DNA of 17,463 nt from NCBI GenBank assembly GCA_021106775.1, contig JAIOTL010000411.1, forward strand, positions 1 through 17,463. The letters run 5' to 3'. Each line of letters starts with the position of its first letter. Position 1 is the first letter of the stretch. Below the pieces are notes generated by a model. It ran no database searches, was not told the DNA's origin, and was given only the letters and a program-made list of their open reading frames with translations. Of this stretch, positions 7,499 to 14,763 are shown in pieces. Both the position numbers and the translations under genes were made by a program. This stretch comes from Planctomycetota bacterium. Lineage in GTDB: Bacteria > Planctomycetota > UBA8742 > SKZP01 > JAIOTL01.

Positions 7499-8062
7499 TC
7501 AATTGTTCTTAATAACCTCGAGGATTTGCTTGAATTCAGGTGCTTTTGAGGTGCGCATCCATTGATATGCAACAGACTCCCAGGTTGTCAGCCCCGCACC
7601 AAGCAATTTGAACATCTCAACTGCCATTTTATGCTCGATTTTACCACGTGAAGACACCGCATCAATCATCACATGCACGTCGTAACCCGCAGCAATCGCT
7701 TCTGTAACCGTCTGCAGAATGCAAATATGCGTTTCAATTCCAACAATCAGCAATGTTTTTCGGTTGTACGATTCGATTACCTGGCGGATTTTCTGCTCAC
7801 CCCATGCGGAAAAAATCACTTTTTCAATAGGTTTATAATCATCCCCAAGTGTCTCAACAATTTCAGGCACAATATGCCCCAATCCCTGCGGATAATGTTC
7901 TGAAACAACAATCGGAACACCAAGAATCTGGGCAATTTTGATAATCTTTTTGTGGGCAAAGATGATTTTCTCGGTATTTTTGACCATTTCCATCAGGCTT
8001 CCTTGAGGGTCGATAACAAACAATATCGATTCTTCGCGGTTGAGCAATTTTGGCGAACGCAT
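7499..8062 (-). CDS. Isochorismatase-family cysteine hydrolase
   Basis: 187 aa, typical of the isochorismatase-like hydrolase family (YcaC and nicotinamidase relatives). The Asp-Lys-Cys catalytic triad is visible: Asp18 in ILFVIDPQG (13-21), Lys81 in EKVIFSAWG (80-88) and Cys114 in GIETHICILQT (108-118). The rest of the domain is also standard, with VPIVVSEHYPQGLG (49-62) and the C-terminal AVEMFKLLGAGLTTWES region. The family includes nicotinamidases, isochorismatases and hydrolases of unknown substrate; the closest look is to the YcaC-like group, so the substrate is open. A clear GGAG lies 5 nt before the start. It is transcribed divergently from the lipoprotein peptidase gene across a 93-bp gap. 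Confidence 0.88.
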   Translation of the reverse strand: MRSPKLLNREESILFVIDPQGSLMEMVKNTEKIIFAHKKIIKIAQILGVPIVVSEHYPQGLGHIVPEIVETLGDDYKPIEKVIFSAWGEQKIRQVIESYNRKTLLIVGIETHICILQTVTEAIAAGYDVHVMIDAVSSRGKIEHKMAVEMFKLLGAGLTTWESVAYQWMRTSKAPEFKQILEVIKNN

Positions 8063-8155
8063 AAAAACTCCATAAAATTTAACTCAAGTTCATAAATCAC
8101 CTTGCAAAATGTTATATTAATCCTGATTGATTTCAATTCCTCAAAAAAGCGAAAA

Positions 8156-9142
8156 ATGAAGATATTTTCGATTATCCTGATTGCAATTTTCGTTACATCC
8201 TGCACGACAACAAATCTGTATGATGACAATGTAAAAGCACCATCCATTGACATTGACGCATCTGCGAAATTAAGCGATGAAATCATTGTTATCGATAATT
8301 TTTACGATAAAAATTCAAGCTCAAGTAACACCAGCAAAGAAGCAATTGCTGACCGCAAAAAACACTTGAAATCACTTTTGCCTCAAGGTGCAAGCTATAC
8401 AACAGAATACTTTCATTTCAATTCCGATATGTCATATGAGTTCACAAAATCATGGGCGATTTACATTAACGACGCGTTTTCCGAGCTTTCCATGCTGTTA
8501 AATCCTATCATCAAGGAGAAATCATCAATCAACGTGTTTCGCACCCGTGATAGATACAGAAATTATGCAAAACTTCTCGCACCTGAGAATGTCAACGCAC
8601 GAGGATATTATGATCCAAAATTCAGGTTAATTGTAACATTTTACGATGACAATCCCGAAAAGCTCAAACGCACATTATTGCACGAATGCACGCATCTTAT
8701 GCTCAGAAATTATCTCGGACACAACTGCATTCCACCCTGGCTTGACGAAGGGCTCGCATGTACGTACGAAACGGGGAATTACGTGAACGGCAAATGGGAG
8801 TTCGGACTACCAAGACTCAGTTTCATACGTTACCTCAAGAAAATCATGAAAGTGCGTGAAATTAACCCGTTTGCGGAAGTTATGAGCATGGGCTGGCGCA
8901 AATTTATCGACGGAACCAGACGAGAAGTTGAATATCGCTATATTCTGTCATGGTCGCTAGTATATTTTTTCATTTACCATAAAAACGGCATAAATAAGAA
9001 GCTGTTCATCGATTTTCTGCACAAAATCCGGGGGTTGCAAGAGCCTGAGATGAAATACAGCTTCATTTACGACGGTTTCATCAAACCTAATGAAACTCGT
9101 TTTTTAAGCTCCTGGAAAAATTTCCTGTTCTCGCTTAATTAA
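8156..9142 (+). CDS. Lipoprotein zinc metallopeptidase (gluzincin, peptidase MA-like)
   Basis: 328 aa from the ATG at 8156. That start gives a clean lipoprotein signal, MKIFSIILIAIFVTSC, with the lipobox VTSC and the lipidated Cys at 16; an in-frame TTG at 8102 would hide it. The zinc site is LLHECTHLML (174-183), an HExxH with His176, Glu177 and His180. It is followed by PPWLDEGLACTYE (193-205), in which Glu198 is the likely third zinc ligand, as in peptidase MA/DUF1570-type gluzincins. Residues 17-75 form a Ser/Asp-rich linker, and the region after 210 is helical. Expected role: membrane-anchored peptidase, possibly acting on envelope proteins or peptides. The ribosome binding site is weak (an A-rich stretch with AGCGA). 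Confidence 0.82.
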   Translation: MKIFSIILIAIFVTSCTTTNLYDDNVKAPSIDIDASAKLSDEIIVIDNFYDKNSSSSNTSKEAIADRKKHLKSLLPQGASYTTEYFHFNSDMSYEFTKSWAIYINDAFSELSMLLNPIIKEKSSINVFRTRDRYRNYAKLLAPENVNARGYYDPKFRLIVTFYDDNPEKLKRTLLHECTHLMLRNYLGHNCIPPWLDEGLACTYETGNYVNGKWEFGLPRLSFIRYLKKIMKVREINPFAEVMSMGWRKFIDGTRREVEYRYILSWSLVYFFIYHKNGINKKLFIDFLHKIRGLQEPEMKYSFIYDGFIKPNETRFLSSWKNFLFSLN

Positions 9143-9172
9143 TTGAATTCTGCATTTTATATTCCTGCAAAT

Positions 9173-9196
9173 ATCAGGCAAGATGCTTGTTCCACC
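9173..9196. repeat. Degenerate family R end
   Basis: ATCAGGCAAGATGC followed by TTGTTCCACC matches the right end of family R (GCAAGATGCCTGACCTACC at 2829) and the fragment at 9786, with a few substitutions. Confidence 0.5.
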
Positions 9197-9238
9197 GTTG
9201 CAAACAGCATGTAAAACTTACAAATCAGCATCAAGGTC

Positions 9239-9263
9239 GAAAGAAATGGATGCTTGCATCCTT
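9239..9263. repeat. Degenerate copy of the ATGCTTGCAT unit
   Basis: AAAGAAATGGATGCTTGCAT is a diverged version of the unit at 9725-9754, which contains AAAGAAACGCATGCTTGCAT. Confidence 0.45.
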
Positions 9264-9620
9264 AGCGTTTTGCAGGCGTTATGCAGATAAATTCGCTATA
9301 CTTTGCTATTGATTTGCTATGAAATCGATTCAGCAACAAATACGGATGAACTGCAATCATACAACTGCTTGTATCGTGCTATTAGGCAAATACACACCAC
9401 TCACTGTCATTCAGAGGGAAGAAATAACCAAAGAATCCAGGCTAACGGAAGGTTAAACGTGGAATACATTTAATTTATTATGTATGGAAAATTCTGAATC
9501 TGAGTCTTTGTCTTCATTGGATAAAATATTTTGTATTATTCTATGTTTTGTGTATGACAATCCTGGATTGCCACCTCAGTCGCTTTGCTTCTTCCTCGCA
9601 ATGACATGTGGGTTGTTTCC

Positions 9621-9644
9621 TCTACAAAACCGACAGGTTCGGTG
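9621..9644. repeat. 24-bp direct repeat, copy 1
   Basis: Begins TCTACAAAACCGACAG and ends TTCGGTG. It recurs with three substitutions at 9688-9711 and again at 16367-16390. Confidence 0.6.
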
Positions 9645-9687
9645 AAATATGTGCTGGATTCGGAAAGAAAAAGTGGGCTTAATAACC

Positions 9688-9711
9688 TTTACAAAATCGA
9701 CAGATTCGGTG
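9688..9711. repeat. 24-bp direct repeat, copy 2
   Basis: Begins TTTACAAAATCGACAG and ends TTCGGTG. The distance to copy 1 is 67 bp start to start. It is followed shortly by the unit at 9725, the same order as at 16367-16430. Confidence 0.6.
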
Positions 9712-9724
9712 TATTTCAAACAAT

Positions 9725-9754
9725 GGGACGCAAAGAAACGCATGCTTGCATGCC
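9725..9754. repeat. Palindrome-containing repeat unit
   Basis: GGGACGCAAAGAAACG followed by the palindrome CATGC-TT-GCATG and CC. A related piece at 16401-16431 reads GGAAACGCAAAGAAAAAGC then ATGCTTGCTTGCC, and a weaker one lies at 9239. In both of the better copies it follows the 24-bp direct repeat. Confidence 0.55.
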
Positions 9755-9785
9755 TCTTTGTTCTATTGTCTCTGTGGCAAAAAAG

Positions 9786-9810
9786 AGACAGGCAAGATGC
9801 CTGTCCTACT
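9786..9810. repeat. Family R right-end fragment with perfect hairpin
   Basis: GACAGGCA-AGA-TGCCTGTC (9787-9805) is a perfect 8-bp stem, followed by CTACT. It corresponds to one end of the family R element at 2780-2849. Confidence 0.6.
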
Positions 9811-9864
9811 GTTTTCATGGAAATGACAACTGCTAAATACATTTGTCCGTAAACACCTTGTGTA

Positions 9865-11178
9865 TCAACACTGTTTAATCATTACATCAACATCTTTGTA
9901 ATCATAATCAATTGCCTGAATATCCATCCAAATATCTTTCGCCTTTACTTTGTCATTCTTCTTGAAATACGTATGCCCAAGCCAGTACAGAGTTTCTTTC
10001 TTTTTTTCTTCTTTCAAGCCAACGGTTTTAACAAGACCGTTCAGAGTTCTTTCAGCAAGGTCAAAACTCTCAAGCTCAAGGAAGCATCTGCCAAGCATAA
10101 GTTCGCAATCGGACTGTTGTTTCAGGTCTTTTTTTGCTGCCTGTAATTCTCTAACAGCCTCCTTGTACAAATGCGCATGATACAAGAATGTTCCGAGTTT
10201 ATACTTTAATACGAGGTCTGTCGGTCGTGCATATACTCTGCGTTGGAATTCCTGAATCTGATACTCCTTAAGTTTTTTTGTGAATTCCGCTTCCTTATCC
10301 GCCAGCCCTTTTGCCTTACTTTCTCGAACCTTCTTTTGATAATGCTTAATTGTATAATCGCCAGCTTTATCAAGCATTTCAACAACAGTATTATTCATTT
10401 CATATGCCAATTTGTATGCTTTCACTGCGCTTGCATAATCATCAAGCTCTGCAAAATATTCCCCGATTGATGTTGCGTCCTTGTATGTCTTAACGCCTTC
10501 CAATCCACCAAGTCTCTTAATATTTGCTTCAAGCTCTTCTTTTGTGAGCTTTTTGTCCTTTTGAATTGCTTTCTGAACTTCTTCTTTGTCAACAACATCA
10601 ATAAAACTCTTTGCATCCGCCAGCTTCTTCTTATCCATTGTCTGACGGGCTGACAAGTCACGGTAAAAATCGCTGATACTCTTGTTCGTATTATCCAAAT
10701 CCATTGCTTTTGTTACGCTGTTCATCGCTTCGTCAATTTTCCCAAGTTCCTTTAATGCCTTAGAAAGCCAAAACCACGCCAAAACATGTTTCGGGTCAAG
10801 CTCGGTAAATCTTTTGCATGTTGCATAAACAGCATTGAAATGTTTCTGCCACATTAGTGCTTCTGCGAGAAATTCGAGAATTTTCGTGTTGTCAGGGTCG
10901 GTAATATGGTCTTCCCTTGCTCTATCTATCAGTGCTTCCCATTTTTTGAATGTAAACAACCCTTTAAGTTTAAGAAGCATTTTGCCTGGTTTGGGTTTTT
11001 TTCCGATTTTTTGCCATTTCTTCTGAACAGCCTGAAAATAAAGTGTATTACCCTTTGCGTTGTCGGGGTCCATCTTCAATAATTGCTGAAGGATTTGAAT
11101 CGCATAATCATAGTTATTTCTTTTGATCGCCTGATCGGCTTTTTCGGAAAGTCTTTCCAGATTGCCTTTTTCAGCCAT
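9865..11178 (-). CDS. Cytoplasmic TPR-repeat protein
   Basis: 437 aa with no signal peptide. TPR-type helix pairs are visible: ADQAIKRNNYDYAIQILQQL then LKMDPDN (14-40), FTELDPKHVLAWFWLSKALK then ELGKIDEAMNSVTKAMDLD (124-162), a pair near 236-263 (YFAELDDYASAVKAYKLAYE), one at 324-350 (KYKLGTFLYHAHLYKEAVRE) and a C-terminal set at 358-425. Between them lie Lys-rich helical linkers (58-80, 183-222, 281-312). Such proteins serve as scaffolds for protein contacts; no enzymatic domain is seen. It is the next gene after the caspase-fold gene on the same strand, 112 bp beyond the restored TAA of that gene, so a shared transcript is possible. The gap has no obvious terminator. The partner is unknown. 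Confidence 0.82.
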   Translation of the reverse strand: MAEKGNLERLSEKADQAIKRNNYDYAIQILQQLLKMDPDNAKGNTLYFQAVQKKWQKIGKKPKPGKMLLKLKGLFTFKKWEALIDRAREDHITDPDNTKILEFLAEALMWQKHFNAVYATCKRFTELDPKHVLAWFWLSKALKELGKIDEAMNSVTKAMDLDNTNKSISDFYRDLSARQTMDKKKLADAKSFIDVVDKEEVQKAIQKDKKLTKEELEANIKRLGGLEGVKTYKDATSIGEYFAELDDYASAVKAYKLAYEMNNTVVEMLDKAGDYTIKHYQKKVRESKAKGLADKEAEFTKKLKEYQIQEFQRRVYARPTDLVLKYKLGTFLYHAHLYKEAVRELQAAKKDLKQQSDCELMLGRCFLELESFDLAERTLNGLVKTVGLKEEKKKETLYWLGHTYFKKNDKVKAKDIWMDIQAIDYDYKDVDVMIKQC

Positions 11179-11183
11179 GATTT

Positions 11184-11188
11184 TCCTC
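11184..11188 (-). promoter_or_regulatory. Ribosome binding site deciding the TPR protein start
   Basis: GAGGA on the minus strand lies 5 nt before the ATG at 11178. It overlaps the in-frame GTG at 11190, which would place the start upstream of its own ribosome binding site, so the ATG is preferred. Confidence 0.65.
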
Positions 11189-11290
11189 ACATGATTGTAT
11201 TCATATAGAAGATAGCACTTTAATGATGCAAGGCAAGTATTATTGTTTCAAACCGGTGACCGCTAATTTAATGTTTGTTTCATCGAAATT

Positions 11291-11410
11291 TTATCTGACG
11301 GTGATAAGAGGCATCAGCAATGATGAATCCGAGATATTACAGATGGGCGATTGTAATTTTCCTCTGGTTTTAGTGAATTTCACAACCTCGGATTTAGCAT
11401 AATTTGCAAG
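11291..11410 (-). pseudogene. In-frame 3' continuation of the caspase-fold gene beyond a TAG
   Basis: Directly after the TAG at 11413-11411, the same frame stays open for 39 codons and closes at TAA (11293-11291). It encodes LANYAKSEVVKFTK, TRGKLQSPIC and a final NISDSSLLMPLITVR. This fits what follows the DGxVTxxEL segment in bacterial caspase-like proteins: a helix, a Gln-x-Pro strand and a closing Pro-Leu strand. A single base change (for example GAG to TAG) would explain the interruption. Nothing suggests that this piece is translated on its own, since it has no start codon or ribosome binding site of its own. Confidence 0.7.
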
Positions 11411-14400
11411 CTAGGAAACTGTTACAAATCCATCGTTGTTACCTGACATTTCATCGGCTTTTCCGGTTAAACCCTCGATAATATAAGATGTAAATAGTGT
11501 TGTACCATTGCGTTTGTACATGCCACCTCTTTGAGTTTTGTCGGAAGCAAGCATGGTTGTCGTTTTGTTGTTGGCAATACCTGTGAATACCGCAGAAGTT
11601 TCCGAGTTGAAGATGTCGAACTCCGATGTGTTATCAACAATTAGGAGCTTCTGCTCACTTGAGATTTTTCCGAATGTTTTTCGCAAAAAATCCACTGTTA
11701 TTGCTGTTTCTTCGAGGTTCGTGGGAATACAGTCATAAGGCAGGATGTAGCTTATACCAGCATTAGCATCTCTTATGCTGTGCCCAGAAAAATATACCAC
11801 AACTATATCATCCTTTCTTGAAGTGCGAACCAATGAGTTTAATCCGTCTTCAATTTCAGATTTTGTAGCTTCTGTGCCGATTAGGTTTTTCAAAGTTTTC
11901 AGCGTTATCGTCAATTGCTGCGCTTTCATTGTCTTTGCGAATTCCTTTGCATCATTTTCCGCCGTATTAAGTTGTGGTATAGTCAAATCATCGTACTCAC
12001 CGATTCCAATGCACAATATCCGCAGTTCTCCGCTTGTTTTCCTTAAATTTAGGACAAGATTTAACTCGGATTTTTTCTCAAGTGAATCAACCACCGAATA
12101 CTTCAGATAACTTTTGTCCTGCATCAACAAGACGTTGTATTCTTTAACTTCGTCGATAATAAAGTCGTCAACCATTTCAATTTGAACGAATTTCTTGTTT
12201 TCAAGCACTTTTCCGTTTGTGAATTGGTCGATTTTGATGTTTTTCTGCCCTTCAGGTGTATAAATCCTGAAACTCAGGTCAAAGTCCGGTACAAACGTAT
12301 CAAGCTCTTTTAGTCTGCGTTTTTGCAGCACGACCAACGGAGGAGCGTCAAACACGTTGTCAGGCGCAAAGACATTAACAATTGAAATTCCAAGCTTATC
12401 AAGAATGTCGGAAGAAGTTACAAGATGCGTTTTCTCGATCCAAACCGGTATTTCCTCGCCTGCGGAGTTAATGTAGCCGTTGATTTTATAAAAAAGTCCT
12501 GCCTGTGTGTTGATTGTAATCACACTGCCTGCTTTTAGCGTTGCTAGAGGATGAGAATACTGACTCGGCGCGCTGCGAAGGTATGCAAAATCAGTAAAAA
12601 CATACGCCTTCATCGACGAGATTACTGATTGAACAATCGGGATTTCCAAAACAGGAACATAAATGGTCTTGCTTAACTTGACAATCTTGGAATCAACGAA
12701 AAATGCGTTGCTGTAATCGATGTCTATATGATAACTCACATATTTTTTGCTGAAATCGATTTCGGGCAGCTCAATTTCGATGATTCTACTTGTGCCTGCA
12801 CTGATTTTCAGCACATCCTGCTCTTCGTAATCAATCATAAATGACGTTATTATCGCATCCGCACGACCGGAGTTGTTGAGAATCAGATTAATTTTGCCGG
12901 CTTCGTCAGGCTCGACAATCCCATTCTTGCCGCCCGAATCTTCTGCGAAATACCAGTTAAGAGCGAGCTTCGGCACAGGTCTGTCCGTTGGTGCAATATC
13001 AATTGATTTTTCTGCCAGTAGAGTTTTATAGGTATAAATTTTCAAATCTACTTTCGGCACACCTTTAAGAAAACCTGTCGGATACTTGAATTTTACAGTC
13101 CTCAAGAATTTCCTGCCTTCATCGATTCGACCGAAATAAACTTTCATCGAATCCAGAACTTTTCCCGTATCCGAGAAAATCATATCTCCAAAGACCCGCG
13201 AAAGCTGATTCCCTTGATTTTCAACAGTAAACTCGAATTTATGCACGTTTGATTCACGCTCAAGTGGTGAATTCGCGTTTTCAATGAGTTTTGTTTCAGC
13301 AATAGCAAGTTTTGACTCGTCTTCCGAAGGTTCCCCATTCGTCCAATTTATCGAGTCCTTACCGATTTTGAACTCGTCAATATCTAGATTAATCAGCTTT
13401 AAGCAATCGTCAGAATCAACGAGAATAGCCTCTGCAGAAGGAGAAAATTCAAAGCTCATTTTGCTGTTACCATTAAGAATTTCAGGATATTTCCTGTTTC
13501 TTTTGAAGAAAGATTTAACCTCAAATTTCGACTCACCACCTTTTTCGATGACATAAGCATATTTTCGCAAATCCGAACAAAGTTTGAATTTGTATGACTC
13601 CGAATCAAGTTTAAGGGTTTTTGCATTTTGGAAATCAAGTAGAGGATGGATGCGCAAATTGCCGTTTCCGTGCATAAAAATGATTCGCTGATAATCCGAC
13701 TTCGGTACTAAAAACCTGAAATCGACGATATCACTGTCAAAAGTGTTCGAATAATACGCGATAATTGTAGGTTTCTTGTTGTCAAGACTGTAAATCTTGA
13801 ATACATCCGAATCTCCGTTATTACCGACCTGAGAAAAGAGAATACCGATTAAATCCTTCATCGGCGGGAATGCAATTGATTTGATGCTGGTAATTTTCTC
13901 AGCAAGCTTAATCTCCGATAAGAATGTCGTGCCGATTTCATTGAATTTATAAATGCGTACCGAATTTTGTGAAGCGATTGCAAAAAGATTGTCAATCGGC
14001 GAGAATGCAAAAACTGCAACACCTGCCTGTGTCAGGATTTCAGAACCATCACTTACCGAGTAAATTGAGAATTCTTGAGCCTTGTTTATTACCGCAACAT
14101 GTGAACCAGTCTGATTGATTTCAAAACTCTGCAATGCACTTTTTGTATCAATCGTCTTGAAATTATTGAAGTCTGACCAATTGTAAAGGTCGATAATGCC
14201 CGTTTCATACCCCACCGCAAACCTCGCAGTTGTATTCGCGCTGTCAATATCAACAACATCCGCATCACGACATTTAAGCTCGAGCATTATATTCTCGCCA
14301 ACTAGGTCGGGAACATCAGCATCTTTATAATGTGTTATCGAAAGTCTGAAATTTACATTCGATGAAACGAACTCATGAGAAGAATATTGGAATGGTGTTG

Positions 14401-14476
14401 CAGGCAGAGTATCGGTAAAACATGAGCAAAGAAGCATCAATGTCGAAATTAAACTGATTTTGAAATATATTTTCAT
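11411..14476 (-). CDS. Caspase-fold (C14-like) lipoprotein with beta-propeller, CARDB-like and SH3-like regions; catalytic Cys missing, ends at a premature TAG
   Basis: 1021 aa. The signal peptide ends in LCSC, giving a lipidated Cys19. Residues 73-370 contain WD40/propeller-like blades (for example VAVFAFSPIDNLFAIASQNS at 153-172 and FEFSPSAEAILVDSDD at 342-357). Residues 410-610 look like Ig or CARDB-type sheets, with NGIVEPDEAGKI at 518-529. Residues 622-687 resemble a bacterial SH3 domain (AYLRSAPSQYSHPLATLKAG). From 817 on there is a caspase-like domain: LRILCIGIGEYDD, LNTAENDAKEFA, and DIVVVYFSGHS with the catalytic His899. The nucleophile motif DACHSG reads DNTSEF (948-953), so Cys is replaced by Thr950 (ACA codon). 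The frame ends at TAG after NNDGFVTVS, short of the usual C-terminus. AGGTG precedes the start by 5 nt. Inference: a surface or periplasmic scaffold or pseudopeptidase. The TPR gene follows. Confidence 0.82.
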   Translation of the reverse strand: MKIYFKISLISTLMLLCSCFTDTLPATPFQYSSHEFVSSNVNFRLSITHYKDADVPDLVGENIMLELKCRDADVVDIDSANTTARFAVGYETGIIDLYNWSDFNNFKTIDTKSALQSFEINQTGSHVAVINKAQEFSIYSVSDGSEILTQAGVAVFAFSPIDNLFAIASQNSVRIYKFNEIGTTFLSEIKLAEKITSIKSIAFPPMKDLIGILFSQVGNNGDSDVFKIYSLDNKKPTIIAYYSNTFDSDIVDFRFLVPKSDYQRIIFMHGNGNLRIHPLLDFQNAKTLKLDSESYKFKLCSDLRKYAYVIEKGGESKFEVKSFFKRNRKYPEILNGNSKMSFEFSPSAEAILVDSDDCLKLINLDIDEFKIGKDSINWTNGEPSEDESKLAIAETKLIENANSPLERESNVHKFEFTVENQGNQLSRVFGDMIFSDTGKVLDSMKVYFGRIDEGRKFLRTVKFKYPTGFLKGVPKVDLKIYTYKTLLAEKSIDIAPTDRPVPKLALNWYFAEDSGGKNGIVEPDEAGKINLILNNSGRADAIITSFMIDYEEQDVLKISAGTSRIIEIELPEIDFSKKYVSYHIDIDYSNAFFVDSKIVKLSKTIYVPVLEIPIVQSVISSMKAYVFTDFAYLRSAPSQYSHPLATLKAGSVITINTQAGLFYKINGYINSAGEEIPVWIEKTHLVTSSDILDKLGISIVNVFAPDNVFDAPPLVVLQKRRLKELDTFVPDFDLSFRIYTPEGQKNIKIDQFTNGKVLENKKFVQIEMVDDFIIDEVKEYNVLLMQDKSYLKYSVVDSLEKKSELNLVLNLRKTSGELRILCIGIGEYDDLTIPQLNTAENDAKEFAKTMKAQQLTITLKTLKNLIGTEATKSEIEDGLNSLVRTSRKDDIVVVYFSGHSIRDANAGISYILPYDCIPTNLEETAITVDFLRKTFGKISSEQKLLIVDNTSEFDIFNSETSAVFTGIANNKTTTMLASDKTQRGGMYKRNGTTLFTSYIIEGLTGKADEMSGNNDGFVTVS

Positions 14477-14618
14477 TCCAACACCTCGATTTTTGTACGA
14501 TTGTCATAGTTCTAAAATTATCACAACAATTGCAAATAAAAACAAATGTTAAGAAATAATAAATTTTGTCTTAACAATTAAGATTTACACTAAACTAAAT
14601 TAGAAAACTATCTTATAG

Positions 14619-14699
14619 TGTCATTCCCAACTTGATTGGGAATCCAGAATCTGCGATATTCAGCATATTCTCTGGATTCCTGCTTTCGCAGGAATGACA
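14619..14699. repeat. Family M inverted-repeat element, copy 1
   Basis: An 81-bp element bounded by TGTCATTCC and GGAATGACA. It folds into two hairpins, ATTCCCA...TGGGAAT on the left and ATTCCTGC-TTTC-GCAGGAAT on the right. The reverse complement of 16605-16684 aligns to it closely, so the two copies face each other around pyruvate kinase. It is 64 bp before the pyruvate kinase start and probably lies in or near its leader. Confidence 0.75.
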
Positions 14700-14753
14700 G
14701 CTTTCGAGTTTTCAAATACAATCTAAGTTAATTTTGACAAAAAATAATTTAGA

Positions 14754-14759
14754 GGGAGG
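14754..14759 (+). promoter_or_regulatory. Ribosome binding site deciding the pyruvate kinase start
   Basis: GGGAGG lies 4 nt before the ATG at 14764. It rules out the in-frame TTG at 14734, which has no ribosome binding site and would add ten residues not expected in the family. Confidence 0.8.
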
Positions 14760-14763
14760 TTTT

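Larger units (their letters stand above)
9143..9864. other. Gene-free region filled with degenerate repeats
   Basis: 722 bp without a credible gene. The short open frames here coincide with repeats and have no ribosome binding sites or family signatures. The region holds decayed pieces of at least three short repeat kinds that also occur near 2780 and 16311-16444. Around 9553-9607 there is a further repeat-like piece (CCTGGATTGCC ... CTCGCAATGACA) of the sort common in intergenic DNA of many bacteria, and a TGTCATTC ... AATCCAGG piece near 9405-9455 looks like a worn family M element. No tRNA or other structured RNA was recognised. Confidence 0.65.

Noticed and set aside
8102..8155. TTG start for the metallopeptidase
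   Set aside because: It would place a polar stretch before the lipoprotein signal; the ATG at 8156 gives a textbook signal peptide and lipobox.
9621..9711. Possible CRISPR array from 24-bp repeats
   Set aside because: Only two diverged copies lie here, with a third far away, and there is no regular spacer set or cas gene.
9576..9852. Three overlapping short open frames on both strands
   Set aside because: They lie inside degenerate repeats, have no ribosome binding sites and resemble no protein family.
11411..11413. Pyrrolysine or general TAG recoding
   Set aside because: TAG acts as an ordinary stop for the DUF1624 gene (2751-2753), where the frame closes 18 codons later in a repeat, and no pyrrolysine-type enzyme is present in the window.
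14734..14763. TTG start adding ten residues to pyruvate kinase, or TTGACA read as a -35 box
   Set aside because: The strong GGGAGG site fits the ATG at 14764, and no -10 box lies at proper distance from the TTGACA; the -10 position would fall on the ribosome binding site.
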